In this document: piece by piece, positions 44,714-53,675 of the stretch
How positions within the stretch are numbered: position 1 is the first letter of the stretch
How the letters are laid out: the number at the start of each line of letters is the position of its first letter
NCBI RefSeq assembly: GCF_016908715.1
Contig: NZ_JAFBEK010000005.1
Span: 62,001-126,000 of the forward strand
Source: Leuconostoc rapi
Lineage (GTDB): Bacteria > Bacillota > Bacilli > Lactobacillales > Lactobacillaceae
DNA length: 64,000 bases
Direction: 5' to 3'
The notes under the pieces: generated by a model
Told to the model about the DNA's origin: nothing
Seen by the model: only the letters and a program-made list of their open reading frames with translations
Databases searched by the model: none
Translations under genes and position numbers: made by a program

Positions 44714-45745
44714 TTAGTCTTCACTCGCACGTGGGTCAAAAGCATCACGCAAACCATCACCCAATAGAATGAAAGCCAATGATACCAAAACCAACACTGC
44801 AGATGGAATTAATACTTGATAGGGATAGAACTGTAACATCGCTTGGGCATCTGAAATTAAAGAACCCAGTGAAGCAGTCGGTGGTTTAACACCTAAGTTA
44901 ATGGCTGATAAGACTGCTTCAAACATAATCGCAGTTGGCACCGTCATCATGATTTGCACAATAATAGTGCCTGCCATGTTTGGAATTAGATGTTTCACGG
45001 CAATCTTGAATGAACTTTCACCCAATGATTGTGCCGCTAATACATAATCACGTTCTTTTAATGTTAACGTCATGTTTCGAACTTGTCGCGCCATACCTAA
45101 CCAACCTGTCATAGCGATGGCTAAAATAATAGATAACACACCGCCGCCTAATAACAGACCAAGCATCGTCACAATAATCAAGTTCGGAATGGATGATAGA
45201 ATTTCAATGATACGTTGCATCACATTGTCAATCCAACCACCTTTCCAACCAGCAAAGACACCGTAACCAACACCAACAACCAAATCAATCAATGTCGCAA
45301 CAATGGCTACTAATAATGAGATACGCAAACCAACAGTGACACGCTTTGCAACTGAGCGGCCAATATTGTCAGTCCCTAAAATGAATTTTTTATTTTCCGG
45401 TACACCTTGTGATTCATATACATCTGTTGCTGTTGTGTCACCAGGTGCTTTTATTTTGCCGTTCCAGCCCGGAATTGGCAAGCCTGAATTTGGTGGCAAG
45501 TTTTTGTAAACACCAACTTTATCAGAATTAAATGCATTTGCTTGTTTTTGTGGCACAAAGAAATTTGACAAGACTGCAAATGCCAAAATAATCACTAAGA
45601 ACCACATTGAAATTACTGCAAGTTTATTAAGTTTGAGTCGACGCCAGGCATCTTGCCAAAAAGACAAGGCTGGTTTTGAGATATGCTCGTTGGCTTCAGA
45701 GCTTTGTGCGCCAACGATGACAAAATCTTGAGTATTTGCTGCCAT
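44714..45745 (-). CDS. oppC: Oligopeptide ABC transporter permease OppC
   Basis: 343 residues from the second of two adjacent ATGs (AAGGAGG 6 nt upstream). N-terminal cytoplasmic stretch, one helix (about 40-60), a periplasm-side region with KKFILGTDNIGRS (family motif), then five helices with the EAA loop around RDYVLAAQSLGES. Forms the channel with OppB. Confidence 0.94.
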   Translation of the reverse strand: MAANTQDFVIVGAQSSEANEHISKPALSFWQDAWRRLKLNKLAVISMWFLVIILAFAVLSNFFVPQKQANAFNSDKVGVYKNLPPNSGLPIPGWNGKIKAPGDTTATDVYESQGVPENKKFILGTDNIGRSVAKRVTVGLRISLLVAIVATLIDLVVGVGYGVFAGWKGGWIDNVMQRIIEILSSIPNLIIVTMLGLLLGGGVLSIILAIAMTGWLGMARQVRNMTLTLKERDYVLAAQSLGESSFKIAVKHLIPNMAGTIIVQIMMTVPTAIMFEAVLSAINLGVKPPTASLGSLISDAQAMLQFYPYQVLIPSAVLVLVSLAFILLGDGLRDAFDPRASED

Positions 45746-45756
45746 CATAAGCCTCC

Positions 45757-46674
45757 TTATTGCAAACGAACACGCGGATCAATAATTGCTGTCAAAATAT
45801 CCGTTATCAAAATCATAACCATCAACATTGCTGAATAAACAATTGTTGTACCCATAATCACTGGAAAATCTTTTGATGGAATTGACAAGACAAACTGTTG
45901 ACCGATACCAGGTATTGAAAAGATTTGTTCAATCAATGTCGACCCTGTTAGTAATCCAGCAGCCATCGGCCCAATTAAAGTCAATACTGGAATCATAGAA
46001 TTACGATAAGCATGTTGGTTAACAATTTCTTTGGCACTTAATCCTTTGGCTTTAGCTAATTGTACATAATCAGATCCTAGAGATTCAATCATTTCAGACC
46101 GTACAAATCGCGTCGTGACTGCTGCTGGACTTACAGCAAGTGCAATTGTTGGTAGTATCGTTTGTGAAAATGAATCACCCCAACCAGAGACTGGGAACAA
46201 TGGCCACTTGAACCCAAATACGTAGACCAAAACAATACCCAAAATGAAACTAGGGATTGAGATACCCAACGTTGAGATGACACCCAATGTTCCATCAATT
46301 TTGTTATTCTTGTTTCTTGCTGATGCAGCACCCATAAATAGACCTGCAATGACACCGACAACTAATGCCTGTGCGCCCAATTGGGCAGACACTGGCAGAC
46401 GTTGTCCGATTAACATACTAACCGGTTGGTTTTGATATTGGAATGATGTCCCAAAATCACCGTGCGCTGCGCCAATCAGATAATTTAAATATTGTTGCCA
46501 CAACGGTAAGTCTAATCCGTATGTTGTCTTTAATTGTGCTAGCGCTTCAGGCGTTAACTTAGGATTATTGAACGGTGTTCCTGGCATAATTTGCATCAGG
46601 AAAAATGTCACCGTAATCACTAAGAAAAGCGTGAAAATAAGTAACAGCAATCGTTTTAAAATATATTTCCACAT
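45757..46674 (-). CDS. oppB: Oligopeptide ABC transporter permease OppB
   Basis: 305 residues. N-terminal helix (about 9-30), MPGTPFNNPKL, GDFGTSFQYQNQPV, then five helices with the EAA loop (SDYVQLAKAKGLSAKEIVNQH). Start ATG with only a weak upstream AAAGATG. The hairpin at 46692-46725 lies between oppA1 and this gene and could lower expression relative to the binding proteins. Confidence 0.94.
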   Translation of the reverse strand: MWKYILKRLLLLIFTLFLVITVTFFLMQIMPGTPFNNPKLTPEALAQLKTTYGLDLPLWQQYLNYLIGAAHGDFGTSFQYQNQPVSMLIGQRLPVSAQLGAQALVVGVIAGLFMGAASARNKNNKIDGTLGVISTLGISIPSFILGIVLVYVFGFKWPLFPVSGWGDSFSQTILPTIALAVSPAAVTTRFVRSEMIESLGSDYVQLAKAKGLSAKEIVNQHAYRNSMIPVLTLIGPMAAGLLTGSTLIEQIFSIPGIGQQFVLSIPSKDFPVIMGTTIVYSAMLMVMILITDILTAIIDPRVRLQ

Positions 46675-46691
46675 AACATCATCTTTCTAAA

Positions 46692-46725
46692 CAAATAAGA
46701 ATCGATTTACGTTAACTCTTATTTG
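46692..46725 (-). repeat. Intercistronic hairpin oppA1-oppB
   Basis: CAAATAAGA/TCTTATTTG (46692-46700, 46717-46725), loop containing GTTAACG-like sequence. The sequence AAGAATC...ACGTTAA...CTTA recurs after oppA2. No T run, so likely an attenuating or mRNA-stabilising hairpin. Confidence 0.55.
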
Positions 46726-46751
46726 AAATTAAATATTTTTACGACCTATTG

Positions 46752-48386
46752 TTACTTGCGATACGCATATTTGAAGTCTTGGAGCAAACCTGTTGTGTTT
46801 GTTACAACAGCTTTGACATCCGGATTTTGCAAAGCGTAATGCGCCCTGAACATCAATGGACTATAGTTAGCATTCTCAAACAAAGATTTTTCTGCATTTT
46901 TATAGTCTGTATCTCGACTTTTCTGGTCTAACGCATCTGTTGTTTCAGCCTTATTAACAGCATCAGTATAGGTGTCATTGATAAACTTACCATCATTATA
47001 AGCCCCATTATTTTTAAATAGGTCATAGAAAGTTGACCCTTCAGGATAATCACCACCCCACGCCGTTAGCAAGATTTCAAAATTTTGATTCTGAGCATCT
47101 TGTAATCTTTGCTTAAATGGTACAAATTTTTGATTGATTGTCAAACCAGGCAGTGCTTTTTCCCAAGAACCTTGCAAATAATCAACAACGACTTTGTTTG
47201 CAGGTTGGTCTGAAGCCGCTTCAATCGTTAAATTAGCTTTGGTTTCGCCAATTTCTTTCAATCCTTCAGCAAATAATTTAGCTGCTTGATCTTTATCATA
47301 CGTATATCCAGGTGCCACATACTTAGCTAAGTCAGTACCACTTGCTGTTTTAGCTAACCCTGTTGGTACGATAGCTGTTCCAGCTGTAGATACGCCACCA
47401 GTCACTTCTTTAACAAGTTCCTCACGATTTGTAGCCAAATTCAAAGCCTGTCGAATTTTAGTATTAGCTAAAAATTTATTGGTTCCTGTCTGATTATACT
47501 CAATGTAATCTGTTCGTGCTTCTGGTACTTTAACACTGTTCTTATTGCCCTTGTTTGCACTATAAAGCTCCGTTGTGGTTAATGGTGCTTCATCTAATTT
47601 GCCTTGCTTGTAGAGTTGAACAGCTGTCTCAGGCTTCTTGACCACTTGATAGGTTAATGTTTGTGTTTTGACGCGCTTAGCATCCCAATAATTTTTGTTC
47701 TTCACAAGTTCAAATGTACCATTCGTGCCATTCCAACCCTTAAAGGTGTAAGGGCCTGAGTACAATTGTTTATCAGATGTTGTGCCATATGTCTTCCCTT
47801 GCTTAGTAACAAACGATTCCTTTTGAGGCATGAAATTTGAAAAAGTGAGTAGGTATTCAAAATGTGGCATTGGATGTTCTAAATTGAAAGTCACTGTGTT
47901 GCCTTTGGCGGTCACCCCTAAATTAGCTACCTTTTCTTTACCCGCAACAATTTTATCTGCATTCTTCACACCTGATGCTAGATAAGCATATTGTGAGGCG
48001 GTTTTAGGGTTAACAATACGCTGCCATGAATAAACAAAGTCTTGCGCTGTTAACTTTGATCCGTCCGACCACTTTAGCCCATTACGTAATGTAGCAGTAT
48101 AAGTTAAGCCATCGCTCGACGCTTTAACAGACGTCGCAAGGTCAGGAATTGCCTTCCCCTTAGCATCGACTCGCAACAAGTTAGAACCTGAATTACCAAT
48201 AATTTGATTAGAATATTGATCAGTATTTTTTGAGATATCTAACGTTTGAATATCTGTTGGCAATGAATAATTTAATGTGCTCTTTGCAGCAGTTTTTTCA
48301 CTGCCCCAAAGTCCTGCAACGCGTGTGCCACCGGCGACAACAACAACCGCTGCTGCACCGATAGCCACCTTTTTCCATGTATCCAT
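46752..48386 (-). CDS. oppA: Oligopeptide-binding protein OppA (copy 1)
   Basis: 544 residues from ATG at 48386 (GGGAGG 8 nt upstream; the frame extends to 48470). N-terminus MDTWKKVAIGAAAVVVVAGG is a single hydrophobic helix with no lipobox Cys, so anchoring is by an uncleaved helix rather than by lipid. Seen: LRNGLKWSDGSKLTAQDFVYSW and YLLTFSNFMPQ, the SBP family 5 hallmarks. Captures oligopeptides for OppBCDF. Close paralogue of the next gene. Has its own promoter (TTGTAT-N17-TATAGT). Confidence 0.94.
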   Translation of the reverse strand: MDTWKKVAIGAAAVVVVAGGTRVAGLWGSEKTAAKSTLNYSLPTDIQTLDISKNTDQYSNQIIGNSGSNLLRVDAKGKAIPDLATSVKASSDGLTYTATLRNGLKWSDGSKLTAQDFVYSWQRIVNPKTASQYAYLASGVKNADKIVAGKEKVANLGVTAKGNTVTFNLEHPMPHFEYLLTFSNFMPQKESFVTKQGKTYGTTSDKQLYSGPYTFKGWNGTNGTFELVKNKNYWDAKRVKTQTLTYQVVKKPETAVQLYKQGKLDEAPLTTTELYSANKGNKNSVKVPEARTDYIEYNQTGTNKFLANTKIRQALNLATNREELVKEVTGGVSTAGTAIVPTGLAKTASGTDLAKYVAPGYTYDKDQAAKLFAEGLKEIGETKANLTIEAASDQPANKVVVDYLQGSWEKALPGLTINQKFVPFKQRLQDAQNQNFEILLTAWGGDYPEGSTFYDLFKNNGAYNDGKFINDTYTDAVNKAETTDALDQKSRDTDYKNAEKSLFENANYSPLMFRAHYALQNPDVKAVVTNTTGLLQDFKYAYRK

Positions 48387-48441
48387 ACTACTATCCTCCC
48401 AAGATATGTCAGTCCTTTTTAAATACATATTAGTAAATAAT

Positions 48442-48470
48442 ACTATATCACTTAGCATTATCATATACAA
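48442..48470 (-). promoter_or_regulatory. oppA1 promoter
   Basis: TTGTAT (48465-48470), 17-bp spacer, TATAGT (48442-48447) on the minus strand. The -35 and downstream TTGTATATGA matches that of oppA2. Confidence 0.6.
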
Positions 48471-48590
48471 CTAATACTTAGTCGTTATATCTCATAATAT
48501 GATTTTATGATTACAGCCATAAATAGTTTGAGCAGGAATGTTAATCGCTTGAATATTATTATATGCTGCCTGACATTACCTTCTTAAATA

Positions 48591-48623
48591 AAATAAGAAT
48601 CAACTAACGTTAATTCTTAATTT
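48591..48623 (-). repeat. Intercistronic hairpin oppA2-oppA1
   Basis: AAATAAGAATCAAC pairs with GTTAATTCTTAATTT with one bulge. Related in sequence to the hairpin after oppA1. Confidence 0.5.
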
Positions 48624-48656
48624 ACTCATTCAACTTGATTTTTTTGTTTCACGCTA

Positions 48657-50294
48657 TTACTTCTTAACAGCTGATTTCCAGTCTTGGTTCAGACCTGTTG
48701 TATTAAGAATAATACCTGTCACGTTAGGATTTTGCAAAGAGTATCCTGAACGGAAGTACAATGGGTTAATATTATTATCCTTAAACAATGCTGCTTCGGC
48801 GTTCTTATAATCTGTGTCACGTGCTGCGTCATTCAAAGCATCGGTTGTTTCTGCCTTTTTAACTGCAGCATTGTAGGCAGCGTTTTTGAATTGACCGTTG
48901 TTATATGATGCCCCATCTTTAAACAAGTCATAGAACGTTGAACCTTCAGGATAATCACCACCCCAAAGTGTCACGACAACATCAAAGTTTTGTGTCTGTG
49001 AGTCCTTTAGACGTTGTGAAAATGGTACTAATTTTTGGTTAACTTTCAAACCTGGTAATGCTTTTTCCCAAGAACCTTGTAAGTAATCTACAGTTGATTT
49101 TGCAGCAGGTGAGTCAGCATCAGACGTAATTGTGATCGTTGCCTGAGTTTCACCTAATTCTTTCAAGCCCTCTTGGAAAGCGGCCTTGGCAGCAGTCGCA
49201 TCAAACTTGTATCCTGGTGCTACAGTTTTAGCTAGATCTTTGCCAGATGCTGTCTTAGCTAAGTCTTCCGGTGCTAAACCAGTTGCAGGTGTTGAAATAC
49301 CAGCTGTTACCTGATCTGTCAATTCTTTACGATTTGTAGCTAAGTTTAAAGCTTCTCGTATCTTAGCGTTAGCCAAGAATTTATTCTTACCCGTTTGATT
49401 GTATTCTATAAAGGACGTTGTTGCTTCAGGTGCCTTCACAACATCTTTATTATTTTTGTTTGCCTTGTATAATTCAGGTGTATTAGCAATGGAAACACGG
49501 TCAATTTTACCTTGCTTATACAATTGCACAGCTGTTTCTGGTTTCTGAACAACTTGAATGTCAATTTGCTTTGTTTTAACATTCTTGGCATCCCAATAAT
49601 TATCGTTTTTAATTAACTTAAAGCTGTTGTTAGTACCATTCCAACCTTCAACCTTATAAGGGCCAGAATAAAGCGATGTTTTCGAAGTTGTCGCATATTT
49701 TTTGCCTTCCTTATTAACATAACTTTCTTTTTGTGGCATAAAGTTAGCAAATGTTAACAAGTATTCGAACTGCGGCATTGGTCGTTCAAGTTCAAAAGTG
49801 ATTGTATCACCCTTTGCTGTTACGCCAAGCGTATCAACAGCTGCCTTGCCTGCAGCAATTTTATCTGCATTTTTAACACCAGATGCTAGGTAAGCATATT
49901 GTGATGCTGTTTTAGGGTTAACAATACGTTGCCATGTATAAACAAAATCTTTAGCAGTCAATTTTGATCCGTCTGACCACTTCAAGCCATCCTTCAAGAC
50001 AACGGTGTAGGTCAAACCATCTTTTGAATGTTTCACAGACTTAGCCAGTTCGAGCTGCGCCTTACCCTTTGAATCAACACGCATTAAGTTTGCACCAGAG
50101 TTACCAATGATCGTGCCGGAATAAGTATCCGTATTCTTAGAAATATCCAATGTCTGAATTGGTGTGGGCAACTGGAATGATAGATTTTTACTATTTCCTG
50201 CTGAACTACCACCCCAAAGACCTGCTGCGCGTGTACCGCCACCGACAACAACAACTGCTGCTGCACCAATGGCCACTTTCTTCCATGTTTCCAT
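48657..50294 (-). CDS. oppA: Oligopeptide-binding protein OppA (copy 2)
   Basis: 545 residues, closely related to copy 1 (VLKDGLKWSDGSKLTAKDFVY; shared WQRIVNPKTASQYAYLASG). N-terminus METWKKVAIGAAAVVVVGGG again lacks a lipobox Cys. GGGAGG lies 9 nt before the ATG. First gene of oppA2-oppA1-oppBCDF. The two copies differ most in ligand-side loops, suggesting different peptide preference (inference). Confidence 0.94.
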   Translation of the reverse strand: METWKKVAIGAAAVVVVGGGTRAAGLWGGSSAGNSKNLSFQLPTPIQTLDISKNTDTYSGTIIGNSGANLMRVDSKGKAQLELAKSVKHSKDGLTYTVVLKDGLKWSDGSKLTAKDFVYTWQRIVNPKTASQYAYLASGVKNADKIAAGKAAVDTLGVTAKGDTITFELERPMPQFEYLLTFANFMPQKESYVNKEGKKYATTSKTSLYSGPYKVEGWNGTNNSFKLIKNDNYWDAKNVKTKQIDIQVVQKPETAVQLYKQGKIDRVSIANTPELYKANKNNKDVVKAPEATTSFIEYNQTGKNKFLANAKIREALNLATNRKELTDQVTAGISTPATGLAPEDLAKTASGKDLAKTVAPGYKFDATAAKAAFQEGLKELGETQATITITSDADSPAAKSTVDYLQGSWEKALPGLKVNQKLVPFSQRLKDSQTQNFDVVVTLWGGDYPEGSTFYDLFKDGASYNNGQFKNAAYNAAVKKAETTDALNDAARDTDYKNAEAALFKDNNINPLYFRSGYSLQNPNVTGIILNTTGLNQDWKSAVKK

Positions 50295-50351
50295 TGCTCA
50301 TATCCTCCCGAGATATATTTGAGTGTTTTAAGTTTCTAATTAACAGATATT

Positions 50352-50380
50352 AGTATACCATGTGTGTTTCTCATATACAA
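50352..50380 (-). promoter_or_regulatory. oppA2 promoter
   Basis: TTGTAT (50375-50380), 17-bp spacer, TATACT (50352-50357) on the minus strand. Confidence 0.62.
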
Positions 50381-50470
50381 CTCATTATAACTGGTAATAT
50401 TTTATGGTTAAAAAACAATCAATAACTATCTCATTTGCTAGTTTTTGATTAAATATCCGAGCATACCAGG

Positions 50471-51130
50471 CTATGCCAACTTATGATCAGCCCATCTTGC
50501 GATAAGTGACAAACCATAATTCAATAAGAAGTAAACTAATGTAATTGCAATTAAGACTGGTATGATGTAAGTTGAATTTTGTGCATAAACAATTTGACCA
50601 CGATACGTCATTTCGGCTAATACAATGCCTAATGCCAAACTTGTATCCTTTACCAATGAAATCAACTGTGAAATAATTGGCGGAATCATTCTTTTATACG
50701 CCTGGGGTAAAATAATATAAATCATCGTTTGCATATTACTTAAGCCGTTTGCACGCGCACCTTCAAACTGCCCAATATCAACCGATTCAAGCCCACCACG
50801 GACGATTTCTGCTAACATGGCTGATTCAAAAGTACTCATAGCAATCACAGTTGCCCAAAAAATAGGTAAGTGGATGCCAATTTTTGGTAATGCAAAGTAG
50901 ACAAAGAAAATGATAAGTAGTAACGGCAAATTACGAATAACGTTATTAATTGTCCCAACAAACTTAGAAAAGAATGGTAAACGTTCAAATTGAATGATAC
51001 CAACAACCGAACCAAAGATAAGGCTTAAAATCACCGATATGACCGATACGCCTACTGTAATACCCAAGCCGCCCAATAGGTAAAGGACGTTTTGTGGTGT
51101 AAAGGCACTAAATATTCCTAATGTAACCAT
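50471..51130 (-). CDS. Amino-acid ABC transporter permease
   Basis: 219 residues of the HisM/GlnP type with about five helices, SVVGIIQFERLPF early and the EAA-loop sequence EIVRGGLESVDIGQFEGARANGLS (in parts). Pairs with the next permease. AAGGAGG precedes the ATG. Last gene of the operon glnQ-glnH-permease-permease. Confidence 0.93.
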   Translation of the reverse strand: MVTLGIFSAFTPQNVLYLLGGLGITVGVSVISVILSLIFGSVVGIIQFERLPFFSKFVGTINNVIRNLPLLLIIFFVYFALPKIGIHLPIFWATVIAMSTFESAMLAEIVRGGLESVDIGQFEGARANGLSNMQTMIYIILPQAYKRMIPPIISQLISLVKDTSLALGIVLAEMTYRGQIVYAQNSTYIIPVLIAITLVYFLLNYGLSLIARWADHKLA

Positions 51131-51139
51131 AATTCCTCC

Positions 51140-51781
51140 TTACGCTGCGTGCTTGAGCTTACGCTCAAGGTGTTGCATATAGTAACTCAAAGGCAATGTG
51201 ATAACTAAATAAAATATTGCCACAATGATGTAGGTGCTAAACGTATCAAATGTATTGGCAGCAACCATGTTACCTTGATACATCAAATCTAAACCGCCAA
51301 CAAAGGCCAGAATAGATGAATTTTTCACTAAGTTAATAAACTGGTTTCCCAATGAGGGTAGTGAAATACGAAATGCCTGCGGTAATACGATATGCTGCAT
51401 GGCTTGTGCAAATGACAAGCCATTTGCACGTGCACCTTCCATTTGTCCAGAATCAACAGATAAGATACCGGCACGTACTGTTTCGGCTATAAAAGCTGAT
51501 GTATATAACATCAAAGCGACTGTTCCTGAAGTAAAGCCACTCATCTTAATATATTTGGAAACAACAAGGAAGAAAAAGAAAGTAATAATCAACAAGGGAA
51601 TATTTCGGAAAACTTGCACATAAACATTACCAATCTTCCGAGCCCATTTTTGTGGCACAATTTGCATAATCGCAAATCCAGTACCAAGTATCATTGATCC
51701 AACTAATGCAATCACGCTTGAAAGCAATGTATAACCAAATCCTTGTAAGAATGTTGGGAAATTATCTTGTAATAAATTCAT
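51140..51781 (-). CDS. Amino-acid ABC transporter permease
   Basis: 213 residues, same family (FRNIPLLIITFFFFLV, ETVRAGILSVDSGQMEGARA, FVGGLDLMYQGNMVA). The start overlaps the binding-protein stop by one base. With the other permease it forms a heterodimeric channel for a polar amino acid, probably Glu, Gln or Asp (inference from family). Confidence 0.93.
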   Translation of the reverse strand: MNLLQDNFPTFLQGFGYTLLSSVIALVGSMILGTGFAIMQIVPQKWARKIGNVYVQVFRNIPLLIITFFFFLVVSKYIKMSGFTSGTVALMLYTSAFIAETVRAGILSVDSGQMEGARANGLSFAQAMQHIVLPQAFRISLPSLGNQFINLVKNSSILAFVGGLDLMYQGNMVAANTFDTFSTYIIVAIFYLVITLPLSYYMQHLERKLKHAA

Positions 51782-52647
51782 TATTTCGCCTCCAAACTAT
51801 GCCAATCAAGCCCGGGTACATTGCTAAACCACTTCTTGACGAGTTTATTATAAACACCATTTTCTTTAATGGTAGCTAGCGCCTTGTTTGTTTCATCTAT
51901 CATAGGCTTTTGATTATTATCAAATGCTATACCATACGGACCGTGTGTAAACGCCTTACCAGCGATATGGTATTCAGGGTTTTCTGTGGCGAACCCATAC
52001 AAGATGGCATTATCCGTTGACATTGCCTGACCTTGACCACTCTTTAATGCCTGCATGCCTGTCGCATAATCCTGCACAGCAAGCATTTTTGCCTTAGGCG
52101 CAAACTTTTTTAATTCGGTCGCGGCAGTTGTACCAACGACAACAATTACCGTGTATTTTGAACTATTCATGTCTTTAATTGAACGAATGCCTGAATCCTT
52201 TTTAACCAGAATAGATTGTCCAGCATCAAAGTATTGATTAGTAAAATCAATGATCTTTTCACGTTCTGGCGTGATGGTCATTGTCGAGACAGAACCATCA
52301 ATGTTGGTGTTTTTGATTAATTGCATCTTTGATGATGATGATACTGGCACAAATTCTGCTGACATGGGTACACCCGTTTGTTTGGATATTTGAACCGTAA
52401 TCGCTCGCGCAATATCAATATCAAATCCTTGGGAGATACCAGTTTTGGTATCCATTAGCCCAAATAAACGTGTATCCGCTTTAACACCCCATACAATGCG
52501 ACCGAGTTTTTCTACTCGGGCTAACGTATCTTGATGTTCTTCGTTTTTCTTAGCAGTTGCTGTTGCCCACATTAAACCGAGGACAATAACGGCAGCCAAG
52601 ACAATTGTGGCAATAATACCAAACTGTCGTTTTTTAGCTTTTTCCAT
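51781..52647 (-). CDS. Amino-acid-binding protein of the ABC importer
   Basis: 288 residues, SBP family 3: IVWGVKADTRLFGLMDTKTG, GFDIDIARAIT, TITPEREKIIDFTNQYFDAGQSI and YGIAFDNNQKPM. N-terminal helix (about 10-30) without lipobox Cys, so probably membrane-anchored by the helix. No Shine-Dalgarno is next to the ATG; GGAGG at 52706-52710 is 58 nt upstream, with a hairpin between. Two tiny ORFs (52686-52703 and 52653-52685) lie in that stretch. Confidence 0.93.
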   Translation of the reverse strand: MEKAKKRQFGIIATIVLAAVIVLGLMWATATAKKNEEHQDTLARVEKLGRIVWGVKADTRLFGLMDTKTGISQGFDIDIARAITVQISKQTGVPMSAEFVPVSSSSKMQLIKNTNIDGSVSTMTITPEREKIIDFTNQYFDAGQSILVKKDSGIRSIKDMNSSKYTVIVVVGTTAATELKKFAPKAKMLAVQDYATGMQALKSGQGQAMSTDNAILYGFATENPEYHIAGKAFTHGPYGIAFDNNQKPMIDETNKALATIKENGVYNKLVKKWFSNVPGLDWHSLEAK

Positions 52648-52710
52648 AATGTTTATACGTCAACACTAGTATGCACAACTTTCATTCATACTGGCAAACG
52701 CATTTCCTCC
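52648..52710 (-). promoter_or_regulatory. Split ribosome-binding site of the amino-acid-binding protein gene
   Basis: GGAGG, AA, then a hairpin from ATGCGTT (52703-52697) to GACGTAT (52661-52655), 7 outer pairs including two G-U, and an inner 6-bp stem AGTATG/CATACT; then AAACATT and ATG. Unpaired spacing is 9 nt. Alternatively, the start ATGs of the 5-codon and 10-codon ORFs may be used for coupling. Confidence 0.5.
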
Positions 52711-52716
52711 ATAATC

Positions 52717-53454
52717 TTAATGATGTTCAACTTGACTCAAAAACTTTTGTGCACGAACTTCCTTTGGTTTTTCAAAGAATTCCCTGGTAGTGCTATCTTC
52801 CAATACCTCGCCATCAGCCATGAAAATAACACGGTCGGCAACTGCCTTAGCAAAGCTCATTTCATGAGTAACAACTAGCATTGTCATTGATGAGTCTTTG
52901 GCAATATCACGCATGACATCCAAAACATCACCAACCATTTCAGGATCCAAAGCAGATGTTGGTTCATCAAACAACAGAGCTTTTGGACGCATTGCCAAGG
53001 AACGCGCAATTGCTGCACGCTGCTTTTGACCACCAGATAGTTCTGAAGGCATATTAGCCGCTTTATCAGCTAAACCAACTTTTTCTAGCAACTCCATTGC
53101 AATTTTTTTATTTTCAGCTTCGTCACGTTTCAAAACTAACCGAGGTGCTAACATAACGTTTTCTAACGTCGTTTTGTTGTCGTATAAATTAAAATGCTGA
53201 AAAACCATACCAACATTTTTTCGCATACGGTTCATATCTGTTTTAGGATCATGTAAATCAAAACCATTAACTAGTAATTGGCCTTCTTGAATCTCTTCCA
53301 GACCATTAATTGTACGAATAAGTGTTGATTTACCTGAACCGGAAGGGCCAATCAAAACAACCGTTTCACCTTCATCAATTTTTAAATTGACATGTTTGAG
53401 TGCATGGAAGTCACCGTAGTACTTCTCGACATTTTTGAATTCAATCATTGACAT
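52717..53454 (-). CDS. glnQ: Amino-acid ABC transporter ATPase
   Basis: 245 residues. Walker A GPSGSGKSTLIR, signature LSGGQKQRAAIARSL, Walker B ALLFDEPTSALDPE, His switch VVTHEMSFA. First gene of the operon. AAGGAGA precedes the ATG. Powers the two permeases and the binding protein downstream. Confidence 0.95.
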   Translation of the reverse strand: MSMIEFKNVEKYYGDFHALKHVNLKIDEGETVVLIGPSGSGKSTLIRTINGLEEIQEGQLLVNGFDLHDPKTDMNRMRKNVGMVFQHFNLYDNKTTLENVMLAPRLVLKRDEAENKKIAMELLEKVGLADKAANMPSELSGGQKQRAAIARSLAMRPKALLFDEPTSALDPEMVGDVLDVMRDIAKDSSMTMLVVTHEMSFAKAVADRVIFMADGEVLEDSTTREFFEKPKEVRAQKFLSQVEHH

Positions 53455-53675
53455 GCTTAAATCTCTCCTTATTCATGTATGTCTACTGTAGCGCATACAT
53501 ATATTAACGTTAAAAGGGTCGCGACTGTGTTGCTTGAAAATTTTATAGTCTGCTCACCTAATTATGTTCTATAATCTATTGTACTCGTTTAGAATCATCT
53601 TCGTCAAAGTTATGGCAGAAAACATAACATGATAATGTGAAAACTTTAACATTTATAAACAAATACTTACAATTA

